A stretch of 64,000 nt of DNA, taken from Myxocyprinus asiaticus. Its lineage: Eukaryota; Chordata; Actinopteri; Cypriniformes; Catostomidae. The position numbers and the translations under genes were made by a program. The stretch is taken from NCBI RefSeq assembly GCF_019703515.2, contig NC_059372.1:18271492-18335491 (forward strand), written 5' to 3'. Each line of letters opens with the position of its first letter. The stretch's first letter is position 1. Positions 61,901-64,000 of this stretch are shown here, piece by piece. The notes under the pieces are model-generated. The model did no database searches, was not told the DNA's origin, and saw only the letters and a program-made list of their open reading frames with translations.

Positions 61901-64000
61901 TATTAAAATGAATGGGAGAAATTGGAGCGCTCAACCAAGGAGCTCTGAGCACCCAACAGTCAACGGATGTAGAACGGAAGTCCAGCCTTACAGTTAAAAG
62001 AGCCAAACACCTTTTAGATACAGACATCACCTGTCAATCAACTCTAGAACGTGCATGCGCATTAGCTATACAAGCTGGGAAAAATGAGTTTAGCGTAATA
62101 TGAGGTAAAGAATCACAATTAATGATACCAGTATTGTCAGATTTTATCGCTCATTTTAAATGTTCTTTGATAGTAATCTTGACCAACCGTTACAGAGATT
62201 TTGGTCTTTCTCCATTCAAGCAGATGGAAGCTTCACTGGCATGACTGGAAATAGCCTCCTAAGAGTTTTCCAAAAATGGCCGACAGTGGACTGACTTGCT
62301 AGAAAGACTCTGGCACAGAACATTCAAGTGAAAAGCACGCGCCCATTCTATTCTCTGCTATCTGCGTGGCGTGAAAGGTTTTCATTCAACCTTACGACAC
62401 AAGGAGGGAAATGTTCAAACAAAAAAATTATATTAATACCTAGGGTATTGTAATTTAAAACTTTTTAATAGTCTTATTTTTCACCAAATTGATTTAATAA
62501 CTTTAATACTTTTTAATGGCCCACGAATACCCTGAAGTAGTCTAAATGACTTGTTTGCTATATTCTACGTCTTCAAGCCATACAGTAAAAAATATATATA
62601 TATATATATTTAAATGTCATGACGTCAAACCTGCGTGTGTGTGCCATTTTTGATTTGAGAGCTGCAGCAGAATGGAAGATTATCAGTAAAAAAAAAAATA
62701 TAATAATAATAAATATATATATGGTCTGTTCACAACAAAAAAAGCTGTGGTATAGCTCCATATATAGTGTTATAGACTATCTTTTTAGCATTTTTTTTTT
62801 TTGGAGTCTGTGGTCACTATGAATTGTCGTTGTATGTAATTATACTTTTCTTTGTGTTCCAGGGAAAATTAACAGCATGTGCTTTTGGAACGACACAAGG
62901 GTAAGTAAATGATGAGAGAATTTTCATTTTAGAGTGTACTATTCCTTTAACCTCAAATAAGGCTTGTCAGATAACAATAGGACGTGATGGTACCTGAGTG
63001 AGCTGGGCCTGGTTGACTTGTGGCTCTCTGCGGGTTGTTGAGTTGGTGCCCTCCTCTGCAGAGCCCCCTGCAGTGCTTCCATTAGCACCTGCAGACACTC
63101 CTTCTCCAACTACACCCCCTGTTCCGGAGGGCACGGTAGCTCCTCCAGCACTAGAAGAGCTGCCCTCTTCATCAGGTCGAGCAGTGCCCTCCCTCTCTTT
63201 GGCCAGGCGCTCCTGGATGATGGGTTCTCCTCGCAGGATGTGGCACAGAATGGCCAGCATGGATTCGGCCATGCGCCCACCATAGACCTTCAAGGGTTTA
63301 CGGTTCCACAGGTTACGGATACAGGTGAATGCAGCCTAAATAAGAAAATGGGGAAGTTAGAATTCAACAGCATTGAATTGATTAGAAATGCATCACTATA
63401 ATATGTAATTTAGACTGATATTAAAATTACATTCATACCTTCTGAGTGACGATGAGGAAGCGCAAGGCGCTGAATTGTGGGGTGTTCAGTGTTGCTCCAG
63501 GCACTTTTGCAGGCAGAGAGTGAGGGGAGTCCAGCACTGTGCTGGGGTTCACCATCTTCTCCACTAACATCAGCCAGGCATCTAGGAACTCCCCTGTCCC
63601 ATCAGGTAGCTCAAGATGTTCCAGACCCTCTGACACAGGCACCTTTCCTCCCATGGACAGCGCCCAGTTAAACGTCCTGATATAGTATTGGGAAACAGAG
63701 TTCTGAATTTCAAAAATTATTTTGTATTACACTGTAATAAGTATATTATTTACTTGGAGAAATTCCTAGTCAATGAAATACTTTGCTCAATGTAGTATTT
63801 TCCATGATGTTTCCATGTCTTGTTAAGCTTTCATTAGTTTACATGACTTTTCCACACCAAAAAAGTTTTAAAATTTCAAATTCCCTGATATTTGCAGGTT
63901 TTTCATGATCATGCACTGTACAGGTAAACAGTAAAAAGGCTCCTTTCCACTCACTCAAACAAAGCATCATGGCCACCAGAACAGAAGAACTTCTGCAGCA
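21231..64000 (-). CDS. huwe1: huwe1 gene, C-terminal three quarters (53 exons)
   Basis: HUWE1 is a HECT-type E3 ubiquitin ligase that takes ubiquitin from an E2 onto a cysteine and passes it to substrates such as MCL1, p53, histones and MYC; it acts in cytoplasm and nucleus. Fifty-three exons joined on the minus strand give an open frame of about 3,376 residues ending EGFGLA-stop. Domains by fragment residue: UBA about 209-249, UIM about 255-275, WWE about 490-551, BH3-like about 870-890, acidic tract about 1300-1360, UBM/DUF4414 about 1865-2060, HECT about 3030-3376. The HECT cysteine is 33 residues from the C terminus, as in human. Counted back from the C terminus the UBA is about 110 residues further away than I recall for human, through low-complexity insertions in exons 3, 36, 37 and 42. 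The 5' end is outside the window. Gene identity is certain; a few exon edges are less so. Confidence 0.97.
21924..22114 (-). CDS. huwe1: huwe1 exon 52 of window, HECT C-lobe
   Basis: Encodes [40 protein letters not shown] and DRLPSAHT, then TG of the catalytic Cys codon before donor GTAAAT. Reading on without splicing would give Trp instead of Cys. Confidence 0.97.
22670..22851 (-). CDS. huwe1: huwe1 exon 51 of window, HECT
   Basis: Encodes [20 protein letters not shown] and [20 protein letters not shown], with F-x-E-x-EL-x-LI-x-G typical of HECT. Donor GTAGAT. Confidence 0.96.
22937..23054 (-). CDS. huwe1: huwe1 exon 50 of window, HECT
   Basis: Encodes [20 protein letters not shown] and [28 protein letters not shown] is the conserved HECT V-x-N-K-x-x-Y element. 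Donor GTGAGC. Confidence 0.96.
23255..23360 (-). CDS. huwe1: huwe1 exon 49 of window, HECT N-lobe
   Basis: Encodes [20 protein letters not shown] and [15 protein letters not shown], part of the E2-binding lobe. Donor GTCAGT. Confidence 0.96.
23468..23755 (-). CDS. huwe1: huwe1 exon 48 of window, HECT N-lobe
   Basis: Encodes [40 protein letters not shown] and [20 protein letters not shown]. These carry the HECT hallmarks GGL-REW and F-GR--AKA. Donor GTAACT. Confidence 0.97.
23876..24600. other. GC-rich block in intron 47, nature unknown
   Basis: The intron between exons 47 and 48 holds about 700 bp of higher GC content, with GGATTGGCCAACG near the left and GCTATTGGCCAGATGGCGGCC near the right. 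Two ORFs of 89 and 96 codons overlap it, neither resembling a known family. Possibly an unrecognised mobile element. Confidence 0.35.
24972..25112 (-). CDS. huwe1: huwe1 exon 47 of window, start of HECT region
   Basis: Encodes [20 protein letters not shown] and [20 protein letters not shown] then EDMKNR. The HECT N-lobe begins here. Donor GTAATC inside a Leu codon. Confidence 0.96.
25628..25745 (-). CDS. huwe1: huwe1 exon 46 of window
   Basis: Encodes [20 protein letters not shown] and [18 protein letters not shown], the helical linker in front of the HECT domain. Donor GTAAGA inside a Lys codon. Confidence 0.96.
25872..26117 (-). CDS. huwe1: huwe1 exon 45 of window
   Basis: Encodes [40 protein letters not shown] and [20 protein letters not shown]. 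Almost identical to mammals. Donor GTAAGT. Confidence 0.96.
26187..26440 (+). repeat. short interspersed repeat in intron 44
   Basis: AAGCTGAAGTGTATAATTTC...CAGTTGGCCACTCAAACA resembles segments at 41470 and 61610-61700. Family not known to me. Confidence 0.4.
26575..26724 (-). CDS. huwe1: huwe1 exon 44 of window
   Basis: Encodes [20 protein letters not shown] and [17 protein letters not shown], near-invariant in HUWE1. Acceptor GTGTAG, donor GTACGA. Confidence 0.95.
27083..27185 (-). CDS. huwe1: huwe1 exon 43 of window
   Basis: Encodes [20 protein letters not shown] and [14 protein letters not shown]. The [11 protein letters not shown] core matches mammals. Acceptor GGTCCAG, donor GTGAGG; phases fit. 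Confidence 0.87.
27186..28068. other. intron 42 proximal part
   Basis: No coding sequence beyond exon 43 was found here. A TA dinucleotide run lies at 27807-27837. Confidence 0.5.
28069..28501 (-). repeat. tRNA-derived SINE (V-SINE/HE1-like), copy 2
   Basis: Same body as copies 1 and 3 with the tRNA-like head at the right on the minus strand. Flanked by a perfect 15-bp target duplication GCTTCTAGGACTTTT at 28054-28068 and 28502-28516. The 117-codon ORF across it is SINE sequence. Confidence 0.9.
28877..29136 (-). CDS. huwe1: huwe1 exon 42 of window, Ala-tract insertion
   Basis: Starts [20 protein letters not shown] and [20 protein letters not shown], which are conserved. A Pro/Ser and Ala-rich low-complexity stretch follows (28880-29030), including eight alanines from a GCT repeat, not recalled from mammals. 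The 3' border is uncertain: GTTAGC at 28876 keeps phase with exon 43 but is a weak donor. Confidence 0.83.
28951..28982 (-). repeat. GCT/AGC trinucleotide repeat inside exon 42
   Basis: Reads as GCT repeats in the huwe1 frame and codes eight consecutive alanines. Confidence 0.85.
29436..29515 (+). repeat. MITE fragment near exon 41 donor
   Basis: TTGGAACGACAAAAGGGTGAGCAAATGACAG...TTTCTGGGTGAA, right end of the cyprinid inverted-repeat family. It ends 17 bases from exon 41. Confidence 0.65.
29533..29738 (-). CDS. huwe1: huwe1 exon 41 of window
   Basis: Encodes [20 protein letters not shown] and [20 protein letters not shown] then [16 protein letters not shown]. The donor GTATGT is preceded by one base of a Ser codon completed in exon 42. 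Confidence 0.94.
29940..30072 (-). CDS. huwe1: huwe1 exon 40 of window
   Basis: Encodes [20 protein letters not shown], a variable linker, and RPKGKMTSR. Donor GTGAGG. Confidence 0.93.
30484..30522 (+). repeat. CT then GT microsatellite in intron 39
   Basis: CTCTCT run followed directly by GTGTGT. A separate 21-base A run lies at 30699-30719. The ORFs here are shadows. Confidence 0.8.
30879..31035 (-). CDS. huwe1: huwe1 exon 39 of window
   Basis: Encodes [20 protein letters not shown] and [20 protein letters not shown] then [10 protein letters not shown]. Donor GTCAGT. Confidence 0.95.
31147..31238 (-). CDS. huwe1: huwe1 exon 38 of window
   Basis: Encodes [20 protein letters not shown] and [10 protein letters not shown]. 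Acceptor TTAGCAG, donor GTATTT. Confidence 0.92.
31655..31985 (+). repeat. interspersed repeat, probably LINE 3' part
   Basis: AAGTCATTTTTATTTGAATAGCGC, TTTAAAGCAGCTTTACAG and GGAACCCAAATCTCCATAAG are motifs repeated widely in cyprinid genomes. In the intron between exons 37 and 38. Family from memory only. Confidence 0.5.
32215..32902 (-). CDS. huwe1: huwe1 exon 37 of window
   Basis: The longest exon seen, 688 bases. Encodes [20 protein letters not shown], a Ser/Gly linker, [40 protein letters not shown] and [20 protein letters not shown], then a Pro/Ala/Thr-rich disordered end. Donor GTAAGG. Confidence 0.94.
32983..33289. mobile_element. MITE in intron 36
   Basis: Ends are inverted: TTAAGGCCAAAGTATACT at the left, AGTATACCCGGGCCTTTA at the right. 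About 307 bp, no ORF of its own. Confidence 0.75.
33290..33680. mobile_element. hAT-like MITE in intron 36
   Basis: Left end GCAGTGGTTTCTCAACT, right end AGTTGAGAACTATTGACT, an inverted pair well known from vertebrate hAT MITEs. It abuts the MITE at 32983-33289. Confidence 0.75.
33716..34370 (-). CDS. huwe1: huwe1 exon 36 of window
   Basis: 655 bases, helical-repeat type: [40 protein letters not shown] and [21 protein letters not shown] Gly/Ser-rich stretch of about 25 residues (33775-33860) lies between KHVERHSGG and [10 protein letters not shown] and is longer than in mammals. Ends DTLIQLAK before GTACGA. Confidence 0.95.
34477..35300. mobile_element. MITE interrupted by a SINE, intron 35
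   Basis: Left end TTAAAGGTGCACTCAGTAA and right end CACTGAGTGCACCTTTAA are inverted. The SINE at 34760-35195 splits it, so the original element was about 370 bp. Confidence 0.83.
34760..35195 (-). repeat. tRNA-derived SINE (V-SINE/HE1-like), copy 3
   Basis: tRNA-like head on the minus strand with GAGCTATCC/ TAGCTCAGCAAG-like A box and B-box-like GCAAGTTCGAATCC. Flanked by the exact 15-bp duplication TACAACTGATTTCTT (34745-34759 and 35196-35210). Confidence 0.9.
35345..35452 (+). repeat. MITE remnant near exon 35 donor
   Basis: TTGTTCCACAGAGAAAAGAAAGTCATACAGG...GGGTGAACTATACTTTAA, the right end of the cyprinid inverted-repeat family. It stops 51 bases from exon 35. Confidence 0.65.
35504..35898 (-). 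CDS. huwe1: huwe1 exon 35 of window, UBM/DUF4414
   Basis: Encodes [17 protein letters not shown], then [20 protein letters not shown] (third UBM) and [20 protein letters not shown]. Later [20 protein letters not shown] is nearly invariant in HUWE1. Donor GTGAGT after CG of an Arg codon. Confidence 0.95.
35899..36396. other. intron 34, no further feature
   Basis: AT-rich intron sequence with no coding or repeat structure that I could identify. Confidence 0.5.
36397..36620 (-). CDS. huwe1: huwe1 exon 34 of window, UBM repeats
   Basis: Encodes [20 protein letters not shown] and later [17 protein letters not shown]. Both carry the Leu-Pro core of ubiquitin-binding motifs (UBM, DUF4414 region). 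Donor GTATGA. Confidence 0.94.
36721..36845 (-). CDS. huwe1: huwe1 exon 33 of window
   Basis: Ends [19 protein letters not shown], close to mammals. It leads into the UBM region. Donor GTCAGT. Confidence 0.91.
36919..37150 (+). repeat. interspersed repeat remnant in intron 32
   Basis: CAGGGTTCCCACTCCTTTTG and CCATGACTTTTGTGATTACTGG are motifs of a common teleost MITE. The remainder of the intron shows nothing. Confidence 0.45.
37419..37629 (-). CDS. huwe1: huwe1 exon 32 of window, disordered linker
   Basis: Contains [15 protein letters not shown], shared with mammals, in an otherwise variable Ser/Ala/Pro linker. Acceptor GTCTCAG, donor GTGAGC. Confidence 0.88.
37935..38291 (-). CDS. huwe1: huwe1 exon 31 of window, disordered linker
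   Basis: Low-complexity Pro/Ser/Thr/Glu-rich linker. The conserved island is [13 protein letters not shown], matching mammalian TQMELSPAPTI. Both phases fit. Donor GTAGAT. Confidence 0.87.
38435..38525 (-). ncRNA. mir98: let-7 family microRNA hairpin (miR-98 position; let-7h-like)
   Basis: The 5p mature at 38498-38519, read on the minus strand, starts TGAGGTAGTAAG and ends TTGTGTTGTT, one base different from mammalian miR-98 as I recall it. The 3p arm at 38439-38459 reads CTATACAATTTACTGCC and pairs across a loop of about 38 bases. It sits about 290 bases downstream of the other let-7 hairpin, in the same huwe1 intron. Confidence 0.93.
38526..39075. other. let-7 intron, remaining sequence
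   Basis: Apart from the hairpin at 38808-38890 I see no mobile element in this intron of 784 bases, unlike most neighbouring introns. Confidence 0.55.
38808..38890 (-). ncRNA. let-7: let-7 family microRNA hairpin (let-7f-2 position)
   Basis: The 5p mature at 38864-38885, read on the minus strand, starts with the seed TGAGGTAGTAG and continues TTTGTATAG. A well-paired 3p arm at 38813-38835 reads CTATACAGTCTACTG. Let-7 microRNAs silence growth and pluripotency mRNAs through Argonaute. It lies in a huwe1 intron on the sense strand and is probably co-transcribed. The sequence resembles fish let-7g more than mammalian let-7f, though its position matches human let-7f-2. Confidence 0.93.
39076..39121 (-). 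CDS. huwe1: huwe1 exon 30 of window (46 bases)
   Basis: A small exon encoding [15 protein letters not shown]. It lacks clear homology, but acceptor TTCCCACAG, donor GTAAGA and both phases fit its neighbours exactly. It lies just upstream of the let-7 intron. Confidence 0.75.
39246..39406 (-). CDS. huwe1: huwe1 exon 29 of window
   Basis: Encodes [20 protein letters not shown] and [13 protein letters not shown], a charged helix, then a variable end [10 protein letters not shown]. Donor GTAAGA. Confidence 0.92.
39555..40356. mobile_element. hAT-like element, intron 28
   Basis: Left end TAGTCCTGTCAGTTGATTG followed by AATTAATCGCGATTAA; right end TTAATTAATCGCATGTG...TTTTGACAGCTT, inverted. The 124-codon ORF on the minus strand (39818-40192) is internal and has no recognised domain. 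Confidence 0.7.
40357..40796. mobile_element. MITE abutting the 39555 element
   Basis: Left AGTTTCCACGTGGTATTAAG and GATCCGATCACATGTGGTCA; right GACCACATGTGATCAGATCA and AATACCAGGTGGAAATGGGG, inverted. No coding capacity. Confidence 0.8.
40928..40965 (+). repeat. poly-A tract in intron 28
   Basis: Nearly 38 A residues in a row; on the huwe1 sense strand this is a T run about 170 bases past the exon 28 donor side, further from the exon 29 acceptor. Confidence 0.9.
41095..41184 (-). CDS. huwe1: huwe1 exon 28 of window
   Basis: Encodes [20 protein letters not shown] and AESMHDCVA. Acceptor TTTTACAG, donor GTGAGA. Confidence 0.94.
41258..41436 (-). CDS. huwe1: huwe1 exon 27 of window
   Basis: Encodes [40 protein letters not shown] and [12 protein letters not shown]. 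Donor GTGAGT. Confidence 0.95.
41617..41845 (-). CDS. huwe1: huwe1 exon 26 of window
   Basis: Encodes [40 protein letters not shown] and [18 protein letters not shown]. Almost unchanged from mammals apart from the Gly/Ser stretch. Confidence 0.95.
41990..42149 (-). CDS. huwe1: huwe1 exon 25 of window, acidic tract
   Basis: Continues the acidic tract ([20 protein letters not shown]), then [20 protein letters not shown]. Donor GTAAGT after one base of an Ala codon. Confidence 0.93.
42272..42399 (-). CDS. huwe1: huwe1 exon 24 of window, acidic tract
   Basis: Encodes [20 protein letters not shown] and then an almost unbroken Glu run (11 in a row at 42277-42309). Acidic tracts of this kind in HUWE1 have been linked to binding basic partners. 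Donor GTAATG. Confidence 0.93.
42857..42955 (-). CDS. huwe1: huwe1 exon 23 of window
   Basis: Encodes [20 protein letters not shown] and [12 protein letters not shown], the start of the acidic region. Donor GTATGA. Confidence 0.93.
43034..43109 (-). CDS. huwe1: huwe1 exon 22 of window
   Basis: Encodes [20 protein letters not shown] and NSTII. Donor GTAAGT after one base of a Val codon. Confidence 0.93.
43210..43349 (-). CDS. huwe1: huwe1 exon 21 of window
   Basis: Acidic linker ending [19 protein letters not shown]. Acceptor TTCTACAG, donor GTTAGA. Confidence 0.92.
43419..43591 (-). CDS. huwe1: huwe1 exon 20 of window
   Basis: Encodes [20 protein letters not shown] and [18 protein letters not shown], then a variable Asn/Ser/Gln-rich end. 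Acceptor ACTATAG. Confidence 0.94.
43690..43790 (+). repeat. short repeat remnant in intron 19
   Basis: CCTGATGAAGGTTGCATGACCGAAACGTTGC is a motif repeated in many fish genomes; family not known to me. The rest of the intron (43592-44183) shows nothing. Confidence 0.35.
44184..44366 (-). CDS. huwe1: huwe1 exon 19 of window
   Basis: Encodes [40 protein letters not shown] and [10 protein letters not shown]. Nearly identical to mammals. Donor GTAGTG. Confidence 0.95.
44453..44664 (-). CDS. huwe1: huwe1 exon 18 of window
   Basis: Encodes [20 protein letters not shown] and [21 protein letters not shown] nearer AG at 44657 breaks the frame; the acceptor GCATAG gives DCS, as in mammals. Ends with CG of an Arg codon before GTGTGT. 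Confidence 0.93.
44990..45213 (-). CDS. huwe1: huwe1 exon 17 of window
   Basis: Lys/Glu-rich start, then [20 protein letters not shown] and [20 protein letters not shown]. Ends KE before GTGGGT. Helical-repeat region. Confidence 0.94.
45296..45987. mobile_element. hAT-type MITE in intron 16
   Basis: 692 bp with TAGGGCTGGG...CCCAGCCCTA perfect terminal inverted repeats. Flanked by an exact 8-bp duplication GTGGTCAC at 45288-45295 and 45988-45995. No transposase ORF. Confidence 0.92.
46031..46240 (+). repeat. GA/GCGA purine-rich tract beside exon 16
   Basis: About 210 bp of GAGAGA interrupted by GCGC/GCGA steps. On the huwe1 strand it is CTCTC/CGCG pyrimidine-rich and begins about 12 bases after the exon 16 donor. 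ORFs through it are low complexity. Confidence 0.95.
46252..46318 (-). CDS. huwe1: huwe1 exon 16 of window (67 bases)
   Basis: Encodes [20 protein letters not shown] then GE and one base. Mammals have a similar QVFAADGA run. The acceptor ATTATCAG was chosen because phase and homology both fit. A 210-bp GA/GCGA tract starts about 12 bases past the donor GTGTGA. Confidence 0.86.
46319..46853. other. intron 15, no further feature
   Basis: AT-rich intron sequence with no gene or clear repeat. Confidence 0.5.
46854..46999 (-). CDS. huwe1: huwe1 exon 15 of window, BH3-like motif
   Basis: Encodes [20 protein letters not shown]. The L-x4-GD core corresponds to the BH3 motif by which mammalian Mule binds MCL1. 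The acceptor is a tandem TAGCAG, so either of two in-frame starts is possible, differing by one alanine; the downstream one is used here. Donor GTAAGA. Confidence 0.92.
47119..47286 (-). CDS. huwe1: huwe1 exon 14 of window
   Basis: Encodes [20 protein letters not shown] and [20 protein letters not shown]. Acceptor ATTACTCAG, donor GTAAGA. Confidence 0.94.
47387..47582 (-). CDS. huwe1: huwe1 exon 13 of window
   Basis: Encodes [20 protein letters not shown] then [20 protein letters not shown]. Acceptor TTCTCAG, donor GTATGA. Confidence 0.94.
47866..48263 (-). CDS. huwe1: huwe1 exon 12 of window
   Basis: Encodes a variable acidic start, then [40 protein letters not shown] and [20 protein letters not shown]. 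Ends HTMEK before GTGCTC. Helical-repeat type. Confidence 0.94.
48441..48594 (-). CDS. huwe1: huwe1 exon 11 of window
   Basis: Starts [20 protein letters not shown], conserved, followed by a Lys/Glu-rich low-complexity linker that differs from mammals. Donor GTGAGG after one base of a codon. Confidence 0.92.
48726..48902 (-). CDS. huwe1: huwe1 exon 10 of window, WWE domain
   Basis: Encodes [20 protein letters not shown] and then [14 protein letters not shown], the WWE fold with its paired tryptophans. WWE domains bind poly-ADP-ribose or mediate ligase contacts. Phase 0, exactly 59 codons. Confidence 0.96.
49038..49119 (-). CDS. huwe1: huwe1 exon 9 of window
   Basis: Encodes [20 protein letters not shown] and RRAQMNK, leading directly into the WWE domain. 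Donor GTTGGT. Confidence 0.94.
49511..49531 (+). repeat. CA microsatellite in intron 8
   Basis: About ten CA units. The rest of the intron 49120-49652 shows nothing else. Confidence 0.85.
49653..49780 (-). CDS. huwe1: huwe1 exon 8 of window
   Basis: Encodes [20 protein letters not shown] then [18 protein letters not shown]. Ends with two bases of a Lys codon before GTGAGT. Confidence 0.94.
49915..50067 (-). CDS. huwe1: huwe1 exon 7 of window
   Basis: Encodes [20 protein letters not shown] and then [20 protein letters not shown]. Phase 0 at both ends; acceptor TTACAAAG, donor GTACAC. Confidence 0.94.
50709..51256. mobile_element. MITE in intron 6
   Basis: TTAAAGAGCACCTATTATGG at the left and CCACAATAGGTGCTCTTAA at the right, inverted ends of a teleost MITE about 548 bp long. 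No coding capacity. Confidence 0.83.
51654..52716. mobile_element. MITE carrying a second MITE, intron 6
   Basis: Left end TAAAGGAATATTCCGGGTTC, right end TGGAATATTCCTTTA with AACTTGTATTTAAC before it, inverted with a few mismatches. The element at 52170-52688 lies inside its right end. Confidence 0.75.
52170..52688 (+). mobile_element. cyprinid inverted-repeat MITE, near-complete
   Basis: Contains a perfect 56-bp inverted repeat (52223-52278 and 52550-52605) and ends GAGAATTTTCATTTTTGGGA then ACCATCCCTTTAA. Reference copy for the partial elements at 350, 2125, 29436, 35345 and 62804. Confidence 0.82.
52803..53776. mobile_element. MITE-like element in intron 6, next to exon 6
   Basis: GGGTTGCACCAACAAGGATTAA at the left and TTAATCCTTATTGGTGCAAG then CCACCC at the right, inverted. 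About 970 bp; the middle (53050-53470) differs in composition and may be a further insertion. The 69-codon ORF inside is not recognised. Confidence 0.75.
53831..54100 (-). CDS. huwe1: huwe1 exon 6 of window
   Basis: Begins with a charged Arg/Glu-rich helix ([20 protein letters not shown]) and continues with [20 protein letters not shown], a HUWE1 signature. It ends LRQVVNQ with donor GTCAGT. A MITE ends about 55 bases past this donor. Confidence 0.94.
54262..54357 (-). CDS. huwe1: huwe1 exon 5 of window, UIM
   Basis: Encodes [20 protein letters not shown], a ubiquitin-interacting motif with the acidic start, central Ala and final Ser of the family. Phase 0; donor GTGGGC. Confidence 0.95.
54684..54806 (-). 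CDS. huwe1: huwe1 exon 4 of window, UBA domain
   Basis: Encodes [20 protein letters not shown] followed by [15 protein letters not shown]. The MGF loop and the C-terminal EYLL helix are the UBA signature, which binds ubiquitin. Phase 0 exon with acceptor TTTGCAG and donor GTAAGA. An 8.2-kb transposon-filled intron separates it from exon 3. Confidence 0.96.
54888..55035 (+). repeat. MITE remnant near exon 4 acceptor
   Basis: GAAGTTCACCCAAAAAATTATAAT then a 26-base T run (54937-54962) and TGTGGAACACAAATTGAG. Belongs to the GTTCACCCAAAAA family; it starts about 80 bases upstream of exon 4 in the transcript sense. Confidence 0.65.
55385..56680 (+). mobile_element. hAT-type non-autonomous element, copy A
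   Basis: 1,296 bp. Ends TAGTGCCCGACCGATATATT and ATCGGTATCGGGCTCTA are inverted. Exact 8-bp target duplication TTCAGTAC at 55377-55384 and 56681-56688. No transposase frame was seen. Confidence 0.88.
56681..57541. other. intron 3 spacer between the two hAT copies
   Basis: AT-rich, no gene. The 75-codon ORF at 57406 runs into copy B and is not supported. Confidence 0.5.
57830..58156 (+). repeat. about 80-bp tandem subrepeats in copy B
   Basis: Four to five copies of a unit with AATAAATAGCTAAATAAACA and CAGTACTG...TTAGTATCAGTCAA. Copy A has about two in the same place. Confidence 0.8.
58157..58617. other. unidentified insertion segment
   Basis: Begins GGCCGGTTGCACCAGCTATACG, which looks like a MITE end, but no matching right end was found before the Tc1 element. 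Confidence 0.45.
58620..60151 (+). mobile_element. Tc1/mariner transposon, decayed
   Basis: Left inverted repeat CAGTTGTGCTCAACAGTTTG after a TA. Right end GGTATGCAAA-TACAG near 60141-60151 is shortened; an inner repeat GGGTATGCAGACTTTTGAAC lies at 59954-59973. It carries a broken transposase gene. Inserted within hAT copy B. Confidence 0.87.
59003..59947 (+). pseudogene. Tc1-like transposase pseudogene
   Basis: The expected start codon at 59003 is ATT, then [20 protein letters not shown] in frame. The paired-type DNA-binding part is recognisable ([25 protein letters not shown]), but the helix linker after KISKR looks about nine codons short. The frame stops at 59357. The catalytic part follows in other frames: [11 protein letters not shown] (first Asp), [20 protein letters not shown] (second Asp) and [18 protein letters not shown] (Glu). 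The last frame is open from 59438 to 59947. Start loss, deletion and frame breaks mean no functional enzyme; a full one would be about 340 residues. Confidence 0.9.
60977..62803. other. intron 3 distal part, no gene seen
   Basis: Contains a short CA run (61431-61443), a TA run (62590-62609) and a diverged repeat around 61606-61830. ORFs of about 60 to 75 codons here are not supported. Confidence 0.5.
62804..62951 (+). repeat. MITE fragment near exon 3 donor
   Basis: GGAGTCTGTGGTCACTATG..., GGAACGACACAAGGGTAAGTAAATGATGAGAG, ACTATTCCTTTAA. Right end of the cyprinid inverted-repeat family, stopping 42 bases from exon 3. Confidence 0.7.
62994..63335 (-). CDS. huwe1: huwe1 exon 3 of window, pre-UBA linker
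   Basis: Starts [20 protein letters not shown] and ends [13 protein letters not shown], both typical of HUWE1. Between them lies a Gly/Ser/Ala-rich stretch (63040-63170) that is longer than the equivalent human linker as I remember it. Phase 0 at both ends; donor GTACCA. Confidence 0.93.
63439..63676 (-). CDS. huwe1: huwe1 exon 2 of window
   Basis: Encodes [20 protein letters not shown] and, further on, [15 protein letters not shown] and [12 protein letters not shown], a strongly conserved stretch of the armadillo-like region. Acceptor ATATCAG, donor GTATGA. The first base completes the codon opened in the previous exon. Confidence 0.93.
63955..64000 (-). CDS. huwe1: huwe1 exon 1 of window (partial)
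   Basis: Runs off the window edge. It encodes [14 protein letters not shown] and then two bases (GA) of a split codon before a GTGAGT donor. It belongs to the helical-repeat part preceding the UBA domain. Confidence 0.85.

Overview
The window reads as cyprinid-type teleost nuclear DNA. It is AT-rich and full of fish-type interspersed repeats: tRNA-derived SINEs, hAT and inverted-repeat MITEs, a Tc1 transposon, short LTR elements and microsatellites. It holds one recognisable protein-coding gene, huwe1, encoding the giant HECT ubiquitin ligase HUWE1/Mule/ARF-BP1. The gene lies on the minus strand from the window edge at 64000 down to a TAG stop at 21231.

I could place 53 coding exons. All have GT-AG borders and all junction phases agree; the reading frame stays open for about 3,376 residues, roughly the C-terminal three quarters of a protein of about 4,370 residues in human. 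In transcript order they encode the end of the armadillo-like region, the UBA domain (54684-54806), a UIM (54262-54357), the WWE domain (48726-49119), the BH3-like motif (46854-46999), a long acidic tract (41990-42399), the ubiquitin-binding UBM/DUF4414 region (35504-36620) and the HECT domain (21231-25112). The catalytic cysteine codon is split by the last intron. Nothing in the coding part looks broken. The first third of the protein, the 5' end and the promoter lie beyond 64000.

The intron at 38292-39075 carries two let-7-family microRNA hairpins on the sense strand. This matches the let-7f-2/miR-98 pair inside human HUWE1, in the same order.

The introns are heavily invaded. Intron 3 (54807-62993) holds two inverted copies of a hAT-type element, one interrupted by a decayed Tc1/mariner transposon. 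Other introns hold SINEs with perfect 15-bp target duplications, a SINE nested in a MITE, a hAT MITE with an 8-bp duplication, and abutting or nested MITEs.

Region 1-20460 lies beyond the huwe1 3' end. I found no convincing gene there. It holds two inverted solo LTRs with 5-bp duplications, a small non-autonomous LTR retroelement with proline-rich tandem repeats, a SINE, several MITEs, and two large minisatellites built from the same roughly 21-bp ACTAGT-containing unit in opposite orientation about 5.4 kb apart. Positions of splice sites and repeats were read by eye; family names for repeats are from memory and would need a repeat-library search.
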